A DNA stretch of 64,000 bases, from the NCBI RefSeq assembly GCF_013778325.1, contig NZ_JACEIB010000004.1, positions 590 through 64,589 of the forward strand. Reading direction: 5' to 3'. The notes under the pieces were generated by a model, which did no database searches, was not told the origin of the DNA, and was given only the letters and a program-made list of their open reading frames with translations. Made by a program: the position numbers and the translations under genes. Below are positions 27,110 to 36,654 of this stretch, one piece after another (within the stretch, counting starts at the first letter, position 1; the number at the start of each line of letters is the position of its first letter). Source of the DNA: Sphingomonas chungangi. Its GTDB lineage: Bacteria > Pseudomonadota > Alphaproteobacteria > Sphingomonadales > Sphingomonadaceae.

Positions 27110-27547
27110 ATGGCAGAGCCGATTGCCGTCACACGGGTGGTGCGGCCGCTCCATCCTTTCTTCGTAGGGCTGGGCGGGGCGCTGCTGATGGCGGCGCTGT
27201 TCACCGACTTCATGTATTCGAGCAACTCGCTCATGCAGTGGGCAAACTTCTCGGCATGGCTGATCACGGGCGGCCTGATCCTGGCGCTGGTCTCCGCCAT
27301 CGTCCTGATCATCGATTTCGCGCTGGGGCGAGGCGGCCCGATCCGCTGGCTCGATTTCGGGCTGCTGGCGGTCGCTGCCGTGTTGTCGATCGTGAACGTC
27401 TTCATCCACACCCGTGACGCATGGACCTCGGTTGTGCCCAGCGGGATCACCATTTCCGCCATCGTGACGATCCTGCTGGCCGTCGCGGGGCTGCGCGGCT
27501 GGTGCGTTACCGCGACCCGCCTCGCCGGTCGGGGAGAAATCGCATGA
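27110..27547 (+). CDS. DUF2231-family membrane protein
   Basis: A 145-residue protein with four hydrophobic helices. RPLHPFFVGLGGALLMAALFTDFMY is the typical start of DUF2231, where the HP motif and the aspartate in helix one are conserved. DUF2231 proteins often sit beside periplasmic PQQ- or haem-linked dehydrogenases, as here. The ATG at 27110 is preferred to 27104 because the GGAGG site is properly spaced. Its stop overlaps the start of the sorbosone-dehydrogenase-like gene (ATGA), so the two are translationally coupled and may work together at the membrane. Confidence 0.8.
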   Translation: MAEPIAVTRVVRPLHPFFVGLGGALLMAALFTDFMYSSNSLMQWANFSAWLITGGLILALVSAIVLIIDFALGRGGPIRWLDFGLLAVAAVLSIVNVFIHTRDAWTSVVPSGITISAIVTILLAVAGLRGWCVTATRLAGRGEIA

Positions 27548-28863
27548 AGGCCCGGCCGATCCGCTCCGCCTGCGTGCTCACGGTCCTCGCGATGCTCTGT
27601 GCATGCAGCGGCAAGGGCGGAGATCCTTCGAAGCAATACGGGCCGGACCCTTATCTTCCGGCGCCCGGCCAGTTTCTCCTGCCCCCGATGAGTGTGCCGA
27701 AGGCGGTCGGCTGGAAGGCGGGCGAAACACCAAGCGTACCGGCCGGGATGCATATCCAGGCCATGGCGACTGGCCTGATGCATCCGCGGATCGTCTATCC
27801 GCTGCCGAACGGAGACGTGCTCGTCGTCGAGAGCAACAGCCCCGGCACCAAGCCCTTCCGGCCCAAGGACTATATCCAAGGCAAGGTGAAGGCGCGGGCC
27901 GGCGCGGCCGACAAGGGCGGCAATCGCATCACACTGCTGCGCGACGCCAATGGCGACGGCACGCCCGAACTGCGCACGGTACTCGTCGACAACCTGCATT
28001 CGCCTTATGGCGTGGTATGGGTCGCGGGCACGCTCTACGTGGCCAATACCGATGCAATCATCACCTTTCCCTTCACGCCGGGGCAGACGAAGATCACGGT
28101 GCCGGGAACGAAGCTTACCGACCTACCGGCCGGCCCGATCGACCATCACTGGACCAAGTCGATGGTCGCAAGCCCCGATGGATCGAAGCTCTACGTGGGC
28201 GTCGGCTCCAACAGCAACATCACCGAGAACGGGATGGAGGTCGAAGAGGGCAGAGCTGCGATCTACGAGGTCGACCGGCTGACCGGCGCGAAGCGCATCT
28301 ACGCGACGGGCACGCGCAACCCGACCAACCTCGCCATCCAGCCGGGAACGGGCCAGCTCTTCGCCGTGGTCAACGAACGCGACGAGATCGGGCCGGACCT
28401 GGTCCCCGACTACCTTTCATCCATCAAGGGCGGCGGCTTCTACGGGTGGCCGTACAGTTACTGGGGCCAGCACGTCGACGAACGCGTCCACCCGCAGAAA
28501 CCGGAGATGGTCGCGAAGGCGATTAAGCCCGACTATGGGCTCAGCTCTCACGTGGCAGCTCTCGGCGTCACTTTCAGCCAGGGCGAGACTCTGTCTCCGC
28601 AGTTCGCCAACGGCGCGTTCGTCGGCGAGCATGGGAGTTGGGATCGGGACCCGCTGAACGGATATCAGGTGATCTTCGTGCCCTTCGTGAACGGAAAGCC
28701 GAGCGGCGCGCCGATTCCCGTGGTCACGGGTTTCCTCGCGTCCGACAAGAAGTCGGTGCGAGGGCGCCCCGTGGGCGTCGCGCTCGATCGAACCGGAGCC
28801 CTGATCATAGCCGACGACGCCGGCAACGCTGTGTGGAGGGTCAGCGCTGCCGTTGGCCACTAA
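27544..28863 (+). CDS. L-sorbosone dehydrogenase-like PQQ sugar dehydrogenase, exported
   Basis: A 439-residue propeller protein of the GDH/sorbosone dehydrogenase family, probably lipid-anchored or periplasmic: the N-terminus has a hydrophobic run followed by cysteines (LAMLCACSG). Propeller motifs include MHPRIVYPLPNGDVLVVES, LHSPYGVVWVAGTLYVANTD, SPDGSKLYVGVGSNSN, GTRNPTNLAIQPGTGQLFAVVNERDE, GGGFYGWPYSYWG and GEHGSWDRDPLNGY. Such enzymes oxidise aldoses or related compounds with bound PQQ. It is coupled to the DUF2231 gene. Substrate unknown. Confidence 0.87.
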   Translation: MKARPIRSACVLTVLAMLCACSGKGGDPSKQYGPDPYLPAPGQFLLPPMSVPKAVGWKAGETPSVPAGMHIQAMATGLMHPRIVYPLPNGDVLVVESNSPGTKPFRPKDYIQGKVKARAGAADKGGNRITLLRDANGDGTPELRTVLVDNLHSPYGVVWVAGTLYVANTDAIITFPFTPGQTKITVPGTKLTDLPAGPIDHHWTKSMVASPDGSKLYVGVGSNSNITENGMEVEEGRAAIYEVDRLTGAKRIYATGTRNPTNLAIQPGTGQLFAVVNERDEIGPDLVPDYLSSIKGGGFYGWPYSYWGQHVDERVHPQKPEMVAKAIKPDYGLSSHVAALGVTFSQGETLSPQFANGAFVGEHGSWDRDPLNGYQVIFVPFVNGKPSGAPIPVVTGFLASDKKSVRGRPVGVALDRTGALIIADDAGNAVWRVSAAVGH

Positions 28864-29016
28864 CGTGGCACGAGTCCGCAATCATGGGACAGCACGGTCG
28901 AAGAGAGATCGAGCGCGGGCGTGGATGTTGGACGACATCAAGCCCGTCCTGACCAAGCCCCAATCTCCAACGCCAGGTGATGACGGAGGGCTCTGGCTCG
29001 ACGGAAAGGTGGCGGG

Positions 29017-30303
29017 ATGAATTGGCTTGGCTGGTTGCAGCGCTGGGGCATCCCGATCCCGCATTCACCGGACCTGGGCTCGATTGTTCTCGCCATCGTG
29101 ACCGTTGTCGGTGCTTATTGGTTGGGCTGGCTGGCCGGCACGCGCATCGGGCCGCGCATCGCCGCCTTGTCGCGTCGCTGGATGGGGCGCAGCGACGATT
29201 TCGGTGAGAAACTCGCGGCGGCGCTGAGCCAGTTCGGAAGCGTCAGCCTGATCCTCCTCATCGCCGGCAATTCCGCTCGGCTCAGCCCGCTTGGGTTGAT
29301 GATCGTAGCAGTCGGGCTCGGTGTTTCGCTCGGGGTGCTGGCCTATCGGCTGGCCAAAGCGCTGAGCCTCGGAACCGGGGCGGCCGCAATCATCGCGACG
29401 GTCTGCCTGGTGGCGACGACGGCCGGCACGCTGGGCGGCATGCAGCCATTGATCGCAGGCCTCAACGGGATCGGCCTGACGGTCGGCAAAAACCGCATCT
29501 CACTCCTCGGCGTCGTCAATTTCGTCGTCGTTGCGGTGATCCTCTATGCGATCGCGCGGATCGCAAACCGCGTGCTGATGCACTCGATCGGGCGGATGCA
29601 CGCGCTCGACGTCTCGCAACGCGCGTTGATCCAGAAGCTGGCGAGTATCGCGGTGATTGCCGTCGCGATCCTGTTTGGCGTCGACCTGCTCGGCATTGAC
29701 CTGACGGCGCTTACGGTTTTCTCTGGCGCAGCAGGACTCGCCATCGGCTTTGGTCTGCAGACCACCTTCGGCAACCTGATCGCCGGGTTGATCCTCCTGA
29801 TGGACCGATCGGTGAAGCCGGGCGATGTGATCGCGGTCGGCGACACGTTCGGGCAGGTGACGAGGATCGGTGTGCGAGCCGTCTCCGTCGTCACCCGCGA
29901 CGGCAAGGAACATATCCTCCCCAACCAGAAATTGATGACGGATCCGGTCGAGAACTGGTCCTTCTCCAGCCGCAACGTGCGGGTCCACATCAAGGTCGGG
30001 GTCGGCTACGACAGCGACCTGAAGCTTGCCCAGAAACTGATGATCGAAGCGGCGATGGCGTCGCCACGGGCACTGTCCGATCCCAAGCCGAGCGTCTGGC
30101 TGACAGCCTTCGGAGACTCATCGGTCGATCACGAGATCCTGGTTTGGATCAGCGATCCGGAGGCGGGGGTCGGCAACGTCCGGTCCGACGTCCTCAATCG
30201 CCTCTGGTTTGCGTTCAAGGAGAATGGGATCGAAATCCCCTATCCCCAGCGCGAGGTCCATATCCGCGCCGCACCGGGGCCAACGATCAAAGTGGAAAAT
30301 TGA
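29017..30303 (+). CDS. MscS-family mechanosensitive ion channel
   Basis: A 428-residue inner-membrane channel. Five or more hydrophobic segments precede the conserved pore region FSGAAGLAIGFGLQTTFGNLIAGLILLMDRSVKPGDVI (read in parts), followed by the beta domain (GQVTRIGVRAVSVVTRDGKEHILPNQKLM) and the C-terminal alpha/beta domain ending IPYPQREVHIR. It opens when membrane tension rises and protects against osmotic downshock. The N-terminal extension makes it longer than E. coli MscS (286 residues), as in many paralogues. Its ATG has a GGAAAGG site. It is not obviously linked to its neighbours. Confidence 0.93.
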   Translation: MNWLGWLQRWGIPIPHSPDLGSIVLAIVTVVGAYWLGWLAGTRIGPRIAALSRRWMGRSDDFGEKLAAALSQFGSVSLILLIAGNSARLSPLGLMIVAVGLGVSLGVLAYRLAKALSLGTGAAAIIATVCLVATTAGTLGGMQPLIAGLNGIGLTVGKNRISLLGVVNFVVVAVILYAIARIANRVLMHSIGRMHALDVSQRALIQKLASIAVIAVAILFGVDLLGIDLTALTVFSGAAGLAIGFGLQTTFGNLIAGLILLMDRSVKPGDVIAVGDTFGQVTRIGVRAVSVVTRDGKEHILPNQKLMTDPVENWSFSSRNVRVHIKVGVGYDSDLKLAQKLMIEAAMASPRALSDPKPSVWLTAFGDSSVDHEILVWISDPEAGVGNVRSDVLNRLWFAFKENGIEIPYPQREVHIRAAPGPTIKVEN

Positions 30304-30406
30304 GATCTGGCGCTCAGAGGCACTTAGGCTCGGACATTCAACGATCGCAAGCAGCGCATTCCCTGTCAGATGTGATATCTTGTCCGCACAACGAGGGAGA
30401 GGACAG

Positions 30407-30667
30407 GTGGAGACAGGCATTCAATTGCCATATCGCTGCGGGTTTGATCTCGCGAAAATGGAGCATAAGCGGCACTACGCCACCAATCAGACCGCGATCG
30501 CCGCACTCGAACTGGTAACTGCCAGGTCGCAGGTCCTGATCCGCAAATACGGGTCGGAATTCGCCGAGGATATGCGCAAGGAACTCAAGGCACGGGCCGC
30601 GATGCTCGATCGCGGGGATATTGAGACAACCTGCACCGGGGCGATCGTTCAGCAAATGGCCGGATGA
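30407..30667 (+). CDS. Hypothetical small protein (86 aa)
   Basis: A short frame that I do not recognise. It starts at a GTG (30407) with GGAGAGG six bases upstream and reads VETGIQLPYRCGFDLAKMEHK, then ATNQTAIAALELVTARSQVLIRKYGSEFAEDMRKELKARAAML, which is helical and has normal protein composition. The part of the frame upstream of 30407 overlaps the MscS end and looks non-coding. Whether it is expressed is uncertain. Confidence 0.4.
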   Translation: METGIQLPYRCGFDLAKMEHKRHYATNQTAIAALELVTARSQVLIRKYGSEFAEDMRKELKARAAMLDRGDIETTCTGAIVQQMAG

Positions 30668-31243
30668 TCGATCTGGAGTCAGTCCCACTAGTATCTCGTT
30701 GGCACGACGAACTTCGATGGAAGGATGTCATGGGAGCGCGCAAATTCACCCGCATTGATCGCCTTCGTACGGAGTTGGGCTTGGCAGGCTCACGCGATGC
30801 AAGAGTGAAAATGATCCCTGCACTGAAGCCGCGATCAAGGTCTGGACCGATAGATGGCTCCGATCGATCAGGTATCAGAGTCCAGGCAGCTGCTCCAAAA
30901 TGGTCTCGCGAACACAAGGATCAACACAGCAGCCGTACATAAAGGCGCCCATTTATCGTAATTCGGCTCCTGCTACTGAGATCCTGAAACCTGTCGTTGG
31001 TTCATGAGCGTGGCAGCGCTGCTTCGAACGACCGCTCATGGGAGATAGCGCTCGGGCAGCTTCCGGGAATGAACCTCGGATAGCTGTCGGACCGCATTCG
31101 TGATCGCGGCCTAAGGGTTCTCGCCCAATTGACGATATGGCGCTGAAGGAACCGGTCGTAGCCGTCGAACAATCGGGCGCACCTATGCTGACCATGCAGG
31201 CGCTCGCTCACCGTCTGAAGGTCCGTGACGCAGGGCGTGCCCC
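30668..31243. other. Intergenic region with repeat copy D, no clear gene
   Basis: About 575 bp. A frame from 30664 to 30942 (92 residues) has a plausible first third but a basic, disordered end and no family pattern. At 31030-31070, on the minus strand, is a degenerate copy of the dispersed repeat (TTCCCGGAAGCTGCCCGAGC). Nothing else was recognised. Confidence 0.5.
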
Positions 31244-31873
31244 CTATGAGCTACGCAGGCCCGTTATGACCGCCCGAACATGATCCGCCTGCGCCTGCGT
31301 CAACGTCTCGATCGTCAGGCCGCTCGTGAGCATTTCTTCGATCAGGTCGATATGCAGCCCGGCGAGCAGTGTATGCGCGGCATGGACGCAGCGCGCTGAG
31401 GAGGCGTCCGGCGCCGCTTGACCGATCGCCTCGCACAGAACCGCATGCATCCATTGATACCGAGGCGACTGGAGCAGACCGGGGGAGATTTCCCGTGCAC
31501 GGATCAGATGGCGATGGCCGAGCTTGAACCGGAGAAGCGCGTCGAGGAAGGTGATCGCCCGTTCCAGCGGATCGGATTGGCGACGGACCAGCCCGGCTTC
31601 CGCCTCGACCGCCTCCACCACGGGCGCAAGTTTGAGGGCCCACAACGCGTCGAGCAGCCCGTCGCGATTGCCGAAAGCGCGGAACAGCGTGGCTTTGCCG
31701 ACACCCGCCGAAGCGGCGATCGAGTCCATCGTGATCCGTGCAGGCGCATCGGCTTTCGCAAACAGATCATCGGCCGCTGCGAGCAATTCATGCGGCGGAC
31801 TCACGGGCCGGCCACGACGCACATTCCCTATTTCGGACTCGTGGTCCGTTATGCTATCTGGCGGCGGACTCAT
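31244..31873 (-). CDS. TetR-family transcriptional regulator 3
   Basis: A 209-residue TetR repressor: RRGRPVSPPHELLAAADDLFAKADAPARITMDSIAASAG (read in parts) followed by KATLFRAFGNRDGLLDALW is the DNA-binding domain. The ATG at 31873 is preferred; the frame is open to 31915 but would run into the divergent gene. Two copies of CGGACTCRTGGTCCG lie across its start (31865) and codons 9-13 (31834), so it probably represses itself and the divergent SnoaL-like gene. Confidence 0.88.
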   Translation of the reverse strand: MSPPPDSITDHESEIGNVRRGRPVSPPHELLAAADDLFAKADAPARITMDSIAASAGVGKATLFRAFGNRDGLLDALWALKLAPVVEAVEAEAGLVRRQSDPLERAITFLDALLRFKLGHRHLIRAREISPGLLQSPRYQWMHAVLCEAIGQAAPDASSARCVHAAHTLLAGLHIDLIEEMLTSGLTIETLTQAQADHVRAVITGLRSS

Positions 31874-31879
31874 GGTCCG
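31834..31879. promoter_or_regulatory. Tandem TetR operators overlapping the regulator start codon
   Basis: CGGACTCGTGGTCCG (31834-31848) and CGGACTCATGGTCCG (31865-31879) differ at one base. Each is an inverted repeat CGGAC-N5-GTCCG. Centres are 31 bp apart, three helical turns. The second covers the TetR start codon and the first lies inside its coding region. Confidence 0.65.
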
Positions 31880-31901
31880 AAAGTTATAGCAGGAGCTGCA
31901 C

Positions 31902-32291
31902 ATGTCGCCAACCAACTCCCTACCCGACTGGCTGGATCACGCTCTGGAGGCGCTGCAAGCCGGCGATATCAAGGCCTACACGGCGATCTACGCGGAGGAC
32001 GCCGTCCACGAATTTCCCGTTGCCGCGGCCGGTGGCCCGCGGAGGCTCGAGGGGCGCGACCAGATTGCCGCCTATATGAGTCGGCTTCCCGAGATGATCC
32101 GCTTCGGATCGATCGACGACATCCGGGTGCGCGAAGCCGGCGACGAACTGATCGTCGAGGCAAGCGGGCACCATCATCGCCTCTCCGACGACACGTCGCT
32201 GGACATTGCGTATATCTGGTTCATCACCCACCGGGGCGGAATGATAACGCATTTTCGGGACTACATGGCGCCACCACCAGCCTCGGAATGA
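31902..32291 (+). CDS. SnoaL/NTF2-like protein
   Basis: A 129-residue protein of the SnoaL-like cone fold: LPDWLDHALEALQAGDIKAYTAIYAEDAVHEFP at the start, LEGRDQIAAYMSRLPEMI in the middle, and IAYIWFITHRGGMITHFRDYMAP at the end. Members act as small isomerases, cyclases or ligand-binding proteins. It is divergent from TetR regulator 3 by only 28 bp and is the obvious target of that repressor. The ATG has an AGGAG site. The substrate is unknown. Confidence 0.82.
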   Translation: MSPTNSLPDWLDHALEALQAGDIKAYTAIYAEDAVHEFPVAAAGGPRRLEGRDQIAAYMSRLPEMIRFGSIDDIRVREAGDELIVEASGHHHRLSDDTSLDIAYIWFITHRGGMITHFRDYMAPPPASE

Positions 32292-32864
32292 TTGGTATGG
32301 AAGGGGGGCATTTTGCGGGACGCCATCGCCGTCTCGTTTCTCGGTCGGTTCGCAACGCTCGCTAACGGCAGCTACCGCAAATGCCTTTTGGAGACCTGCC
32401 AGGCCGATATCCACCCAGTCCGCGGCGTTCAACGCGGTGGACGGCTTAAGGGGGTCGCGCGGGTAGCTGCCGGTCGGGTATTGGGATCGCCGTTCGAAAG
32501 CGGGAACGGCGATATCTGCTCGGGTGCGGTCAGCACCGCAGTCTGAACCGGAACGACCGCTATATGAGAGCGGATCGCCAAGAACGGCCTGGAAGCAATC
32601 CACCATGCCGAGCCGATCGCGGCCGTGGTGGGTCTGTCGGATCGCTGCACAGCCGATGGACCGCTCACGGACGGCAGAGCGGCCGGGCCTTTACCGCCCC
32701 ATTTGCCGCCATCTGCTGACGAACCCGGCTGACCCAAAATCTGCCACTCGTTAGATTGAGGAGTCGAAGGGCCAGATCAGCGCGCGCCAGTGCAGTCTGC
32801 GAACGTACTTGCGTTGCTCCCAAGACTGGTCGAAGCTCCGCCGTGGGGAATTTCAAAAGGGGGA
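32292..32864. other. Intergenic region, no clear gene
   Basis: About 570 bp. Short frames on both strands show no protein-family pattern. GAACGACCGCT near 32546 is also present near 31025, so part may belong to the dispersed degenerate repeat material. The last 100 bp are presumably the promoter of the DUF3857 gene. Confidence 0.4.
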
Positions 32865-34952
32865 GTGAGCGCCTTGTTGCGTAGCGCTTTAGCGGCCACC
32901 GGTCTGATAGGCGCGCTCTGGTCATCGTGTGTGATCGCTAGGTCTCCGGCGCCTACCGGCTCACAGGCTGTTGTATACAAAGCAGCCCCCACCTGGGTCG
33001 TGCCGCCGCCGGTTGGGGACGATGCCACGCCGTCGTCCGACGCACCGTTCAAGTTTGTTTACTTAGACAATCAGGTTCGCGTTGCACGAGATGGCACTGA
33101 GGAAATCTATACAGCCTATCGTATCAAGATCCTCAAACCTGAGGGCCTTCCGGCCGGCAACATCACGGCCGTATGGCAGCCGGGAAGCGGATCCCTGACC
33201 GTGCATTCGCTACAGTTGATGCACGACGGAGAGACAACCAACGTGCTGGCCACGGCCAAATTCACGGTGCTACAGCGCGAAGTGCAACTCGAACAGTCGA
33301 TGCTGGACGGTCAGCGTACCGCAACGCTTCAGGTGCCGGGGCTGCAGGTCGGCGATGAGATTGCGTTTGCTGTTACCGTCACCAGTCGCGAGCCAATCTT
33401 CGGTGGCAAGGTTGCCGGCCTGATGGCGCTGCCCGTGCTTGGTTCCCCAGGTGTTTTCCGCAACCGCCTTATCTGGCCCGTTGATGGCGCGATAAGGCTG
33501 CAGACGACCAAAGATTTGGGACCAGTACTTCCCTTGACGCAAGGTGGAGAGCGCGTCGCGGAGGTTGTGCTACGCCATCCCGACGGCGCGCTGCCGACGG
33601 ATGGCGCGCCGCCTCGCAACAACATCCGGAGACTCATCGAGTTCTCCGATTTCGGAAACTGGGCCGACGTCGGCAGCAGCATGGCGCCGGCGTTCGAAAA
33701 TGCTGCCGTTCTGGCCCCAGGATCGCCAATTCAAACAGAAGTGGCCGCGATCGCCGCTAGAACCCTAGACCCCTCCCAGCGCGCTCTGGCAGCGCTTGAA
33801 CTGGTCGAGAGCCGTATACGCTACGTATTCATCGGGCTTAACGGCGGCAATTACATGCCCGCAGCGGCCGACGTTACATGGCAGCGGCGTTTCGGCGACT
33901 GCAAGGCGAAATCGGTACTGTTGGTCGCGATACTCCGCGCAATGGGAATCGAGGCCGAAGTCGTGCTGGTCAATTCGCAGGGCGGCGACGGATTGGATGA
34001 GCGGCTGCCCAATCCGCAGCTGTTCGATCATGCAGTTGTTCGCGCGATGATCGGCGGGAAGCCGGTCTGGCTCGACGGGACGCGCATGGGTGATCACAGC
34101 CTTCAGACCCTTCCGGTGCCTTGGCGCTGGGCCTTGCCGCTTGCTACCCCGAATGTCGGGCTGGAGCACATCGCGCCGAGCGATGTCGCCTTCCCGCAGG
34201 TTACGGGCATCTATGACATCGATGCGACTGCCGGTTTCGACAAGGATGCCAAAGTGTCGATCCGAACGATCCTGCGGGGAGACGAGGCTTTCGCTTTGGA
34301 TACCAATCTGGCCGCGCTTTCCCAAGACGATCGCGACCGACAGCTGAAGGCCTATTGGCGCCAGCAAGTGGATTGGCTCACCCCCGACAATGTCACTTGG
34401 AGCTACGACAATGAGCGGATGGCCTTGAGCCTTGGCGTCACGGGGCGTGGCAATCCCGGCTGGAAGGGCGATACGAAGTCGGGGCACAACCTCACGATCA
34501 TGGGCGCTGGCTTCTACGCACCGGATATCAAGCGACGTCCGGCCGACCAAGATCAACATGCCAATTGGAGCGTGATCTTTCCGCGTTTTCACTGCTGGGC
34601 GACCACGATCCACCTGCCGCCCGCAGGATCATCCTTCCGCTGGTCGCTTTATGCAGACCCGATGAATGTTCGGCTTGGAGGTGTAGCCTATTGGCGCGCA
34701 TCGGGCATGAAAGGGAACATCGTGCGGACGGTGATGAGCACGCACAGTTATGAACCCGAGGCATCGCCGCAGGAGGCTGTGATCGTCAATCAGGTCATTC
34801 CGAACTTCAACAACAACATGTCGAACATCGCGGAGGAAATGCCTGGTGCCACCCTAAAAGCATCGGAGCAGCTACCGTTCGATGATGATGTGGATTGGCT
34901 CGCCACCCCCACGATTTGTTCGCCCCCGCAAATTCCCGGAGCGGGCTCTTGA
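32865..34952 (+). CDS. DUF3857 and transglutaminase-like domain protein, exported
   Basis: A protein of about 695 residues. An N-terminal hydrophobic stretch (LAATGLIGALWSSCVIA) looks like an export signal. Then comes DUF3857 (VYLDNQVRVARDGTEEIYTAYRIKILKPEG) and a transglutaminase-like core, with the cysteine in RFGDCKAKSVLLVAILRAMGIEAEVVLVN, the histidine in LFDHAVV and the aspartate in VWLDGTR. The catalytic triad pattern is thus intact. Such proteins are common in Bacteroidetes and sphingomonads; their role is poorly known, probably periplasmic peptide processing. The start is uncertain: GTG 32865 behind GGGGG is proposed, with 32790 also in frame. It overlaps the next gene. Confidence 0.8.
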   Translation: MSALLRSALAATGLIGALWSSCVIARSPAPTGSQAVVYKAAPTWVVPPPVGDDATPSSDAPFKFVYLDNQVRVARDGTEEIYTAYRIKILKPEGLPAGNITAVWQPGSGSLTVHSLQLMHDGETTNVLATAKFTVLQREVQLEQSMLDGQRTATLQVPGLQVGDEIAFAVTVTSREPIFGGKVAGLMALPVLGSPGVFRNRLIWPVDGAIRLQTTKDLGPVLPLTQGGERVAEVVLRHPDGALPTDGAPPRNNIRRLIEFSDFGNWADVGSSMAPAFENAAVLAPGSPIQTEVAAIAARTLDPSQRALAALELVESRIRYVFIGLNGGNYMPAAADVTWQRRFGDCKAKSVLLVAILRAMGIEAEVVLVNSQGGDGLDERLPNPQLFDHAVVRAMIGGKPVWLDGTRMGDHSLQTLPVPWRWALPLATPNVGLEHIAPSDVAFPQVTGIYDIDATAGFDKDAKVSIRTILRGDEAFALDTNLAALSQDDRDRQLKAYWRQQVDWLTPDNVTWSYDNERMALSLGVTGRGNPGWKGDTKSGHNLTIMGAGFYAPDIKRRPADQDQHANWSVIFPRFHCWATTIHLPPAGSSFRWSLYADPMNVRLGGVAYWRASGMKGNIVRTVMSTHSYEPEASPQEAVIVNQVIPNFNNNMSNIAEEMPGATLKASEQLPFDDDVDWLATPTICSPPQIPGAGS

Positions 34953-35743
34953 TTGTGCTGCCGCTTCTGCTGGCCGCAGCGGCAATAAGCGCGAGCGCAG
35001 CCGCTGTTCCGATCGAGCCCGGCAACTGGGTAAGCTCGGATGATTATCCTGCCAAAGCGATGGCCGACCGAACTCAAGGCGATGTTGCGTTCCGAGTAGA
35101 AATCGATGTGAACGGTAAACCGGATGCTTGCGGCATCCTGAACTCCTCCGGGTCTCAGGAGCTTGATGTTGCTACCTGCGACGCCGTTCTGACCAACGCC
35201 CATTTCAAACCGGCGATCGGTCAGGACAGCAAGCCAATTCGGGCATATTACTCGTCTGTCGTGCGATGGACACTTCCGGAAGATGCGATGCCTTGGGAAA
35301 GTTCCGTCGCCTTCGTCCATGTCGAGCTCAATGGGGACGGCAGTGTTATCAATTGCACCGAGGGGCCACCAAAGGTCAGCCGAATAGGCGGATGCACCGC
35401 GTTCGGTCGAGCGGCTTTGCTTTCTCAGGTTGTTGCCAGCCCCCTCGCCAAGCTGCGTTCCGTCGAGGTGCGTTTCGTACAAGATGCCTCTGGTCGGCCT
35501 GCCGTAGCCGACCCTATTCCCGCAGCCGCGCTTCGAAATATCCTCGGCCGCTGGACTCTTGTGATTAATCCAGCCGGCAAGATCGAGAGCTGTCGCAAGG
35601 AAGAGAACAATACCCCGACCAGCTTTATGTTGGATTTCTGCGATCCGAGCGGCCTCGTCAGTAGCGCTCATTATGCGCCTTTACAGAGTGGGCCATCCCG
35701 CACGCTGCATGTGACACTAGAGACGGTGACGCAGCCTCGTTGA
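34949..35743 (+). CDS. TonB C-terminal-like secreted protein
   Basis: A protein of about 264 residues with a signal-like N-terminus (LLLAAAAISASAAA). The segment DDYPAKAMADRTQGDVAFRVEIDVNGKPDACGILNSSGS (read in parts), followed by LDVATCDAVLTNAHFKPA, matches the TonB C-terminal fold as found in sphingomonad proteins that carry paired cysteines. A second, more divergent copy may follow (VAFVHVELNGDGSVINC). The start at TTG 34949, with GGAG upstream and overlapping the DUF3857 stop, is proposed; the frame is open to 34895. It has no transmembrane anchor plus proline-rich spacer like a true TonB, so an energy-transducing role is unlikely. Confidence 0.68.
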   Translation: MIVLPLLLAAAAISASAAAVPIEPGNWVSSDDYPAKAMADRTQGDVAFRVEIDVNGKPDACGILNSSGSQELDVATCDAVLTNAHFKPAIGQDSKPIRAYYSSVVRWTLPEDAMPWESSVAFVHVELNGDGSVINCTEGPPKVSRIGGCTAFGRAALLSQVVASPLAKLRSVEVRFVQDASGRPAVADPIPAAALRNILGRWTLVINPAGKIESCRKEENNTPTSFMLDFCDPSGLVSSAHYAPLQSGPSRTLHVTLETVTQPR

Positions 35744-36042
35744 GTTAGGACTCGTTTGAGGTTTGCATCAGCCCGATCCGGACCCATCGCTCAGTGATCG
35801 CTTGCTTACCCTTCTCTCCGAAAAGTCGCCTGACAGCTAACCACCAGGCCACGCCGTTCGCTGAACCGATGGCCATCGCGAGGGACTGGCAAAGCTGCCG
35901 GTCAGCTTTCGGGATCGCGATCTGGGGGGAGGAACGACGACAAGTGGTCGTCACCCGCAGGTCCGGTCCGGTCTTCTCGATAGCGATGGAGAGACTGCCT
36001 CCGCGTTTTTGCCTTGGCCGATCTGGCCGTAGGAGAAGAACG
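35744..36042. other. Intergenic region before the integrase remnant
   Basis: About 300 bp. A minus-strand frame here contains LAMAIGSANGVAWWLAVRRLFG but has no family match or good start. I see no RNA gene or att-like repeat. Confidence 0.35.
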
Positions 36043-36654
36043 ATGGGCACTTCAGAATATGATCCGGCGCTGGCGACCGGCAGCCTTGGAACGCCGGGCG
36101 CAACGTTGGTGCGAAGCGTGCGCTGAAACCGAAACAGATATGGGGCATCCGCTTCTATCTGGATCATCATCGTCGCCTTCGCGACCGAGCGCTGTTCGAT
36201 GTCGCGATCGACAGCAAACTTCGGGGGTGCGACGTCGTACGCCTCAAAATCGGCGACATCGTTAGCGGTGGCCAGATCCGAACGCGGGCCACCGTGACGC
36301 AAACGAAGACTGGGAGGCCGGTGCAGTTCGAGTTGCTGTCGGATGCTCGAGCCTGGTTGCAGCGTCGCGGCGGTGCGCTGGGCGCCTATGTTTTCCCGAG
36401 CCGCGTCGATCATTCCGACCACCTTAGCACGCGGCGATACGCTCTCCGTCGACGAGTGGGTAACTGGCGTCGGGCTTCGGCGCGAGGACTATGGTACGCA
36501 CTCCCCGAGGCGGACCAAGGCGTCGATCATTTACAAGGCGACCGGAAATCTGAGGGCAGTCCGGATCCTGCTCGGTCACAGTAAGATCGACAACACGGTT
36601 CGGTATCTCGGTGTCGATGTTGCCCCGACCCTCGCGGAGGGCACTGGAATTTGA
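36043..36654 (+). pseudogene. Tyrosine recombinase (short sphingomonad/rhizobial type), frameshifted
   Basis: The segment QPWNAGRNVGAKRALKPKQI, followed by RDRALFDVAIDSKLRGCDVV, KTGRPVQFELL and YVFPSR, then in another frame DEWVTGVGL, YGTHSPRRTKASIIY and LLGHSKIDNTVRYLGVDV, matches a short site-specific integrase common in sphingomonads and rhizobia. The catalytic arginine (KLRGCD), HxxR (THSPRR), second histidine and tyrosine (VRYLGV) are present. Reading requires frame changes near 36060-36080 and near 36445. The ATG at 36043 has AGGAGA upstream. It is decayed, or two bases are misread. Repeat copy B follows. Confidence 0.75.

Noticed and set aside
30664-30942. A 92-residue frame overlapping the small hypothetical gene by ATGA
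   Set aside because: The second half is basic and of low quality, no family was recognised, and the overlap alone is weak evidence. I described it only in the intergenic note.
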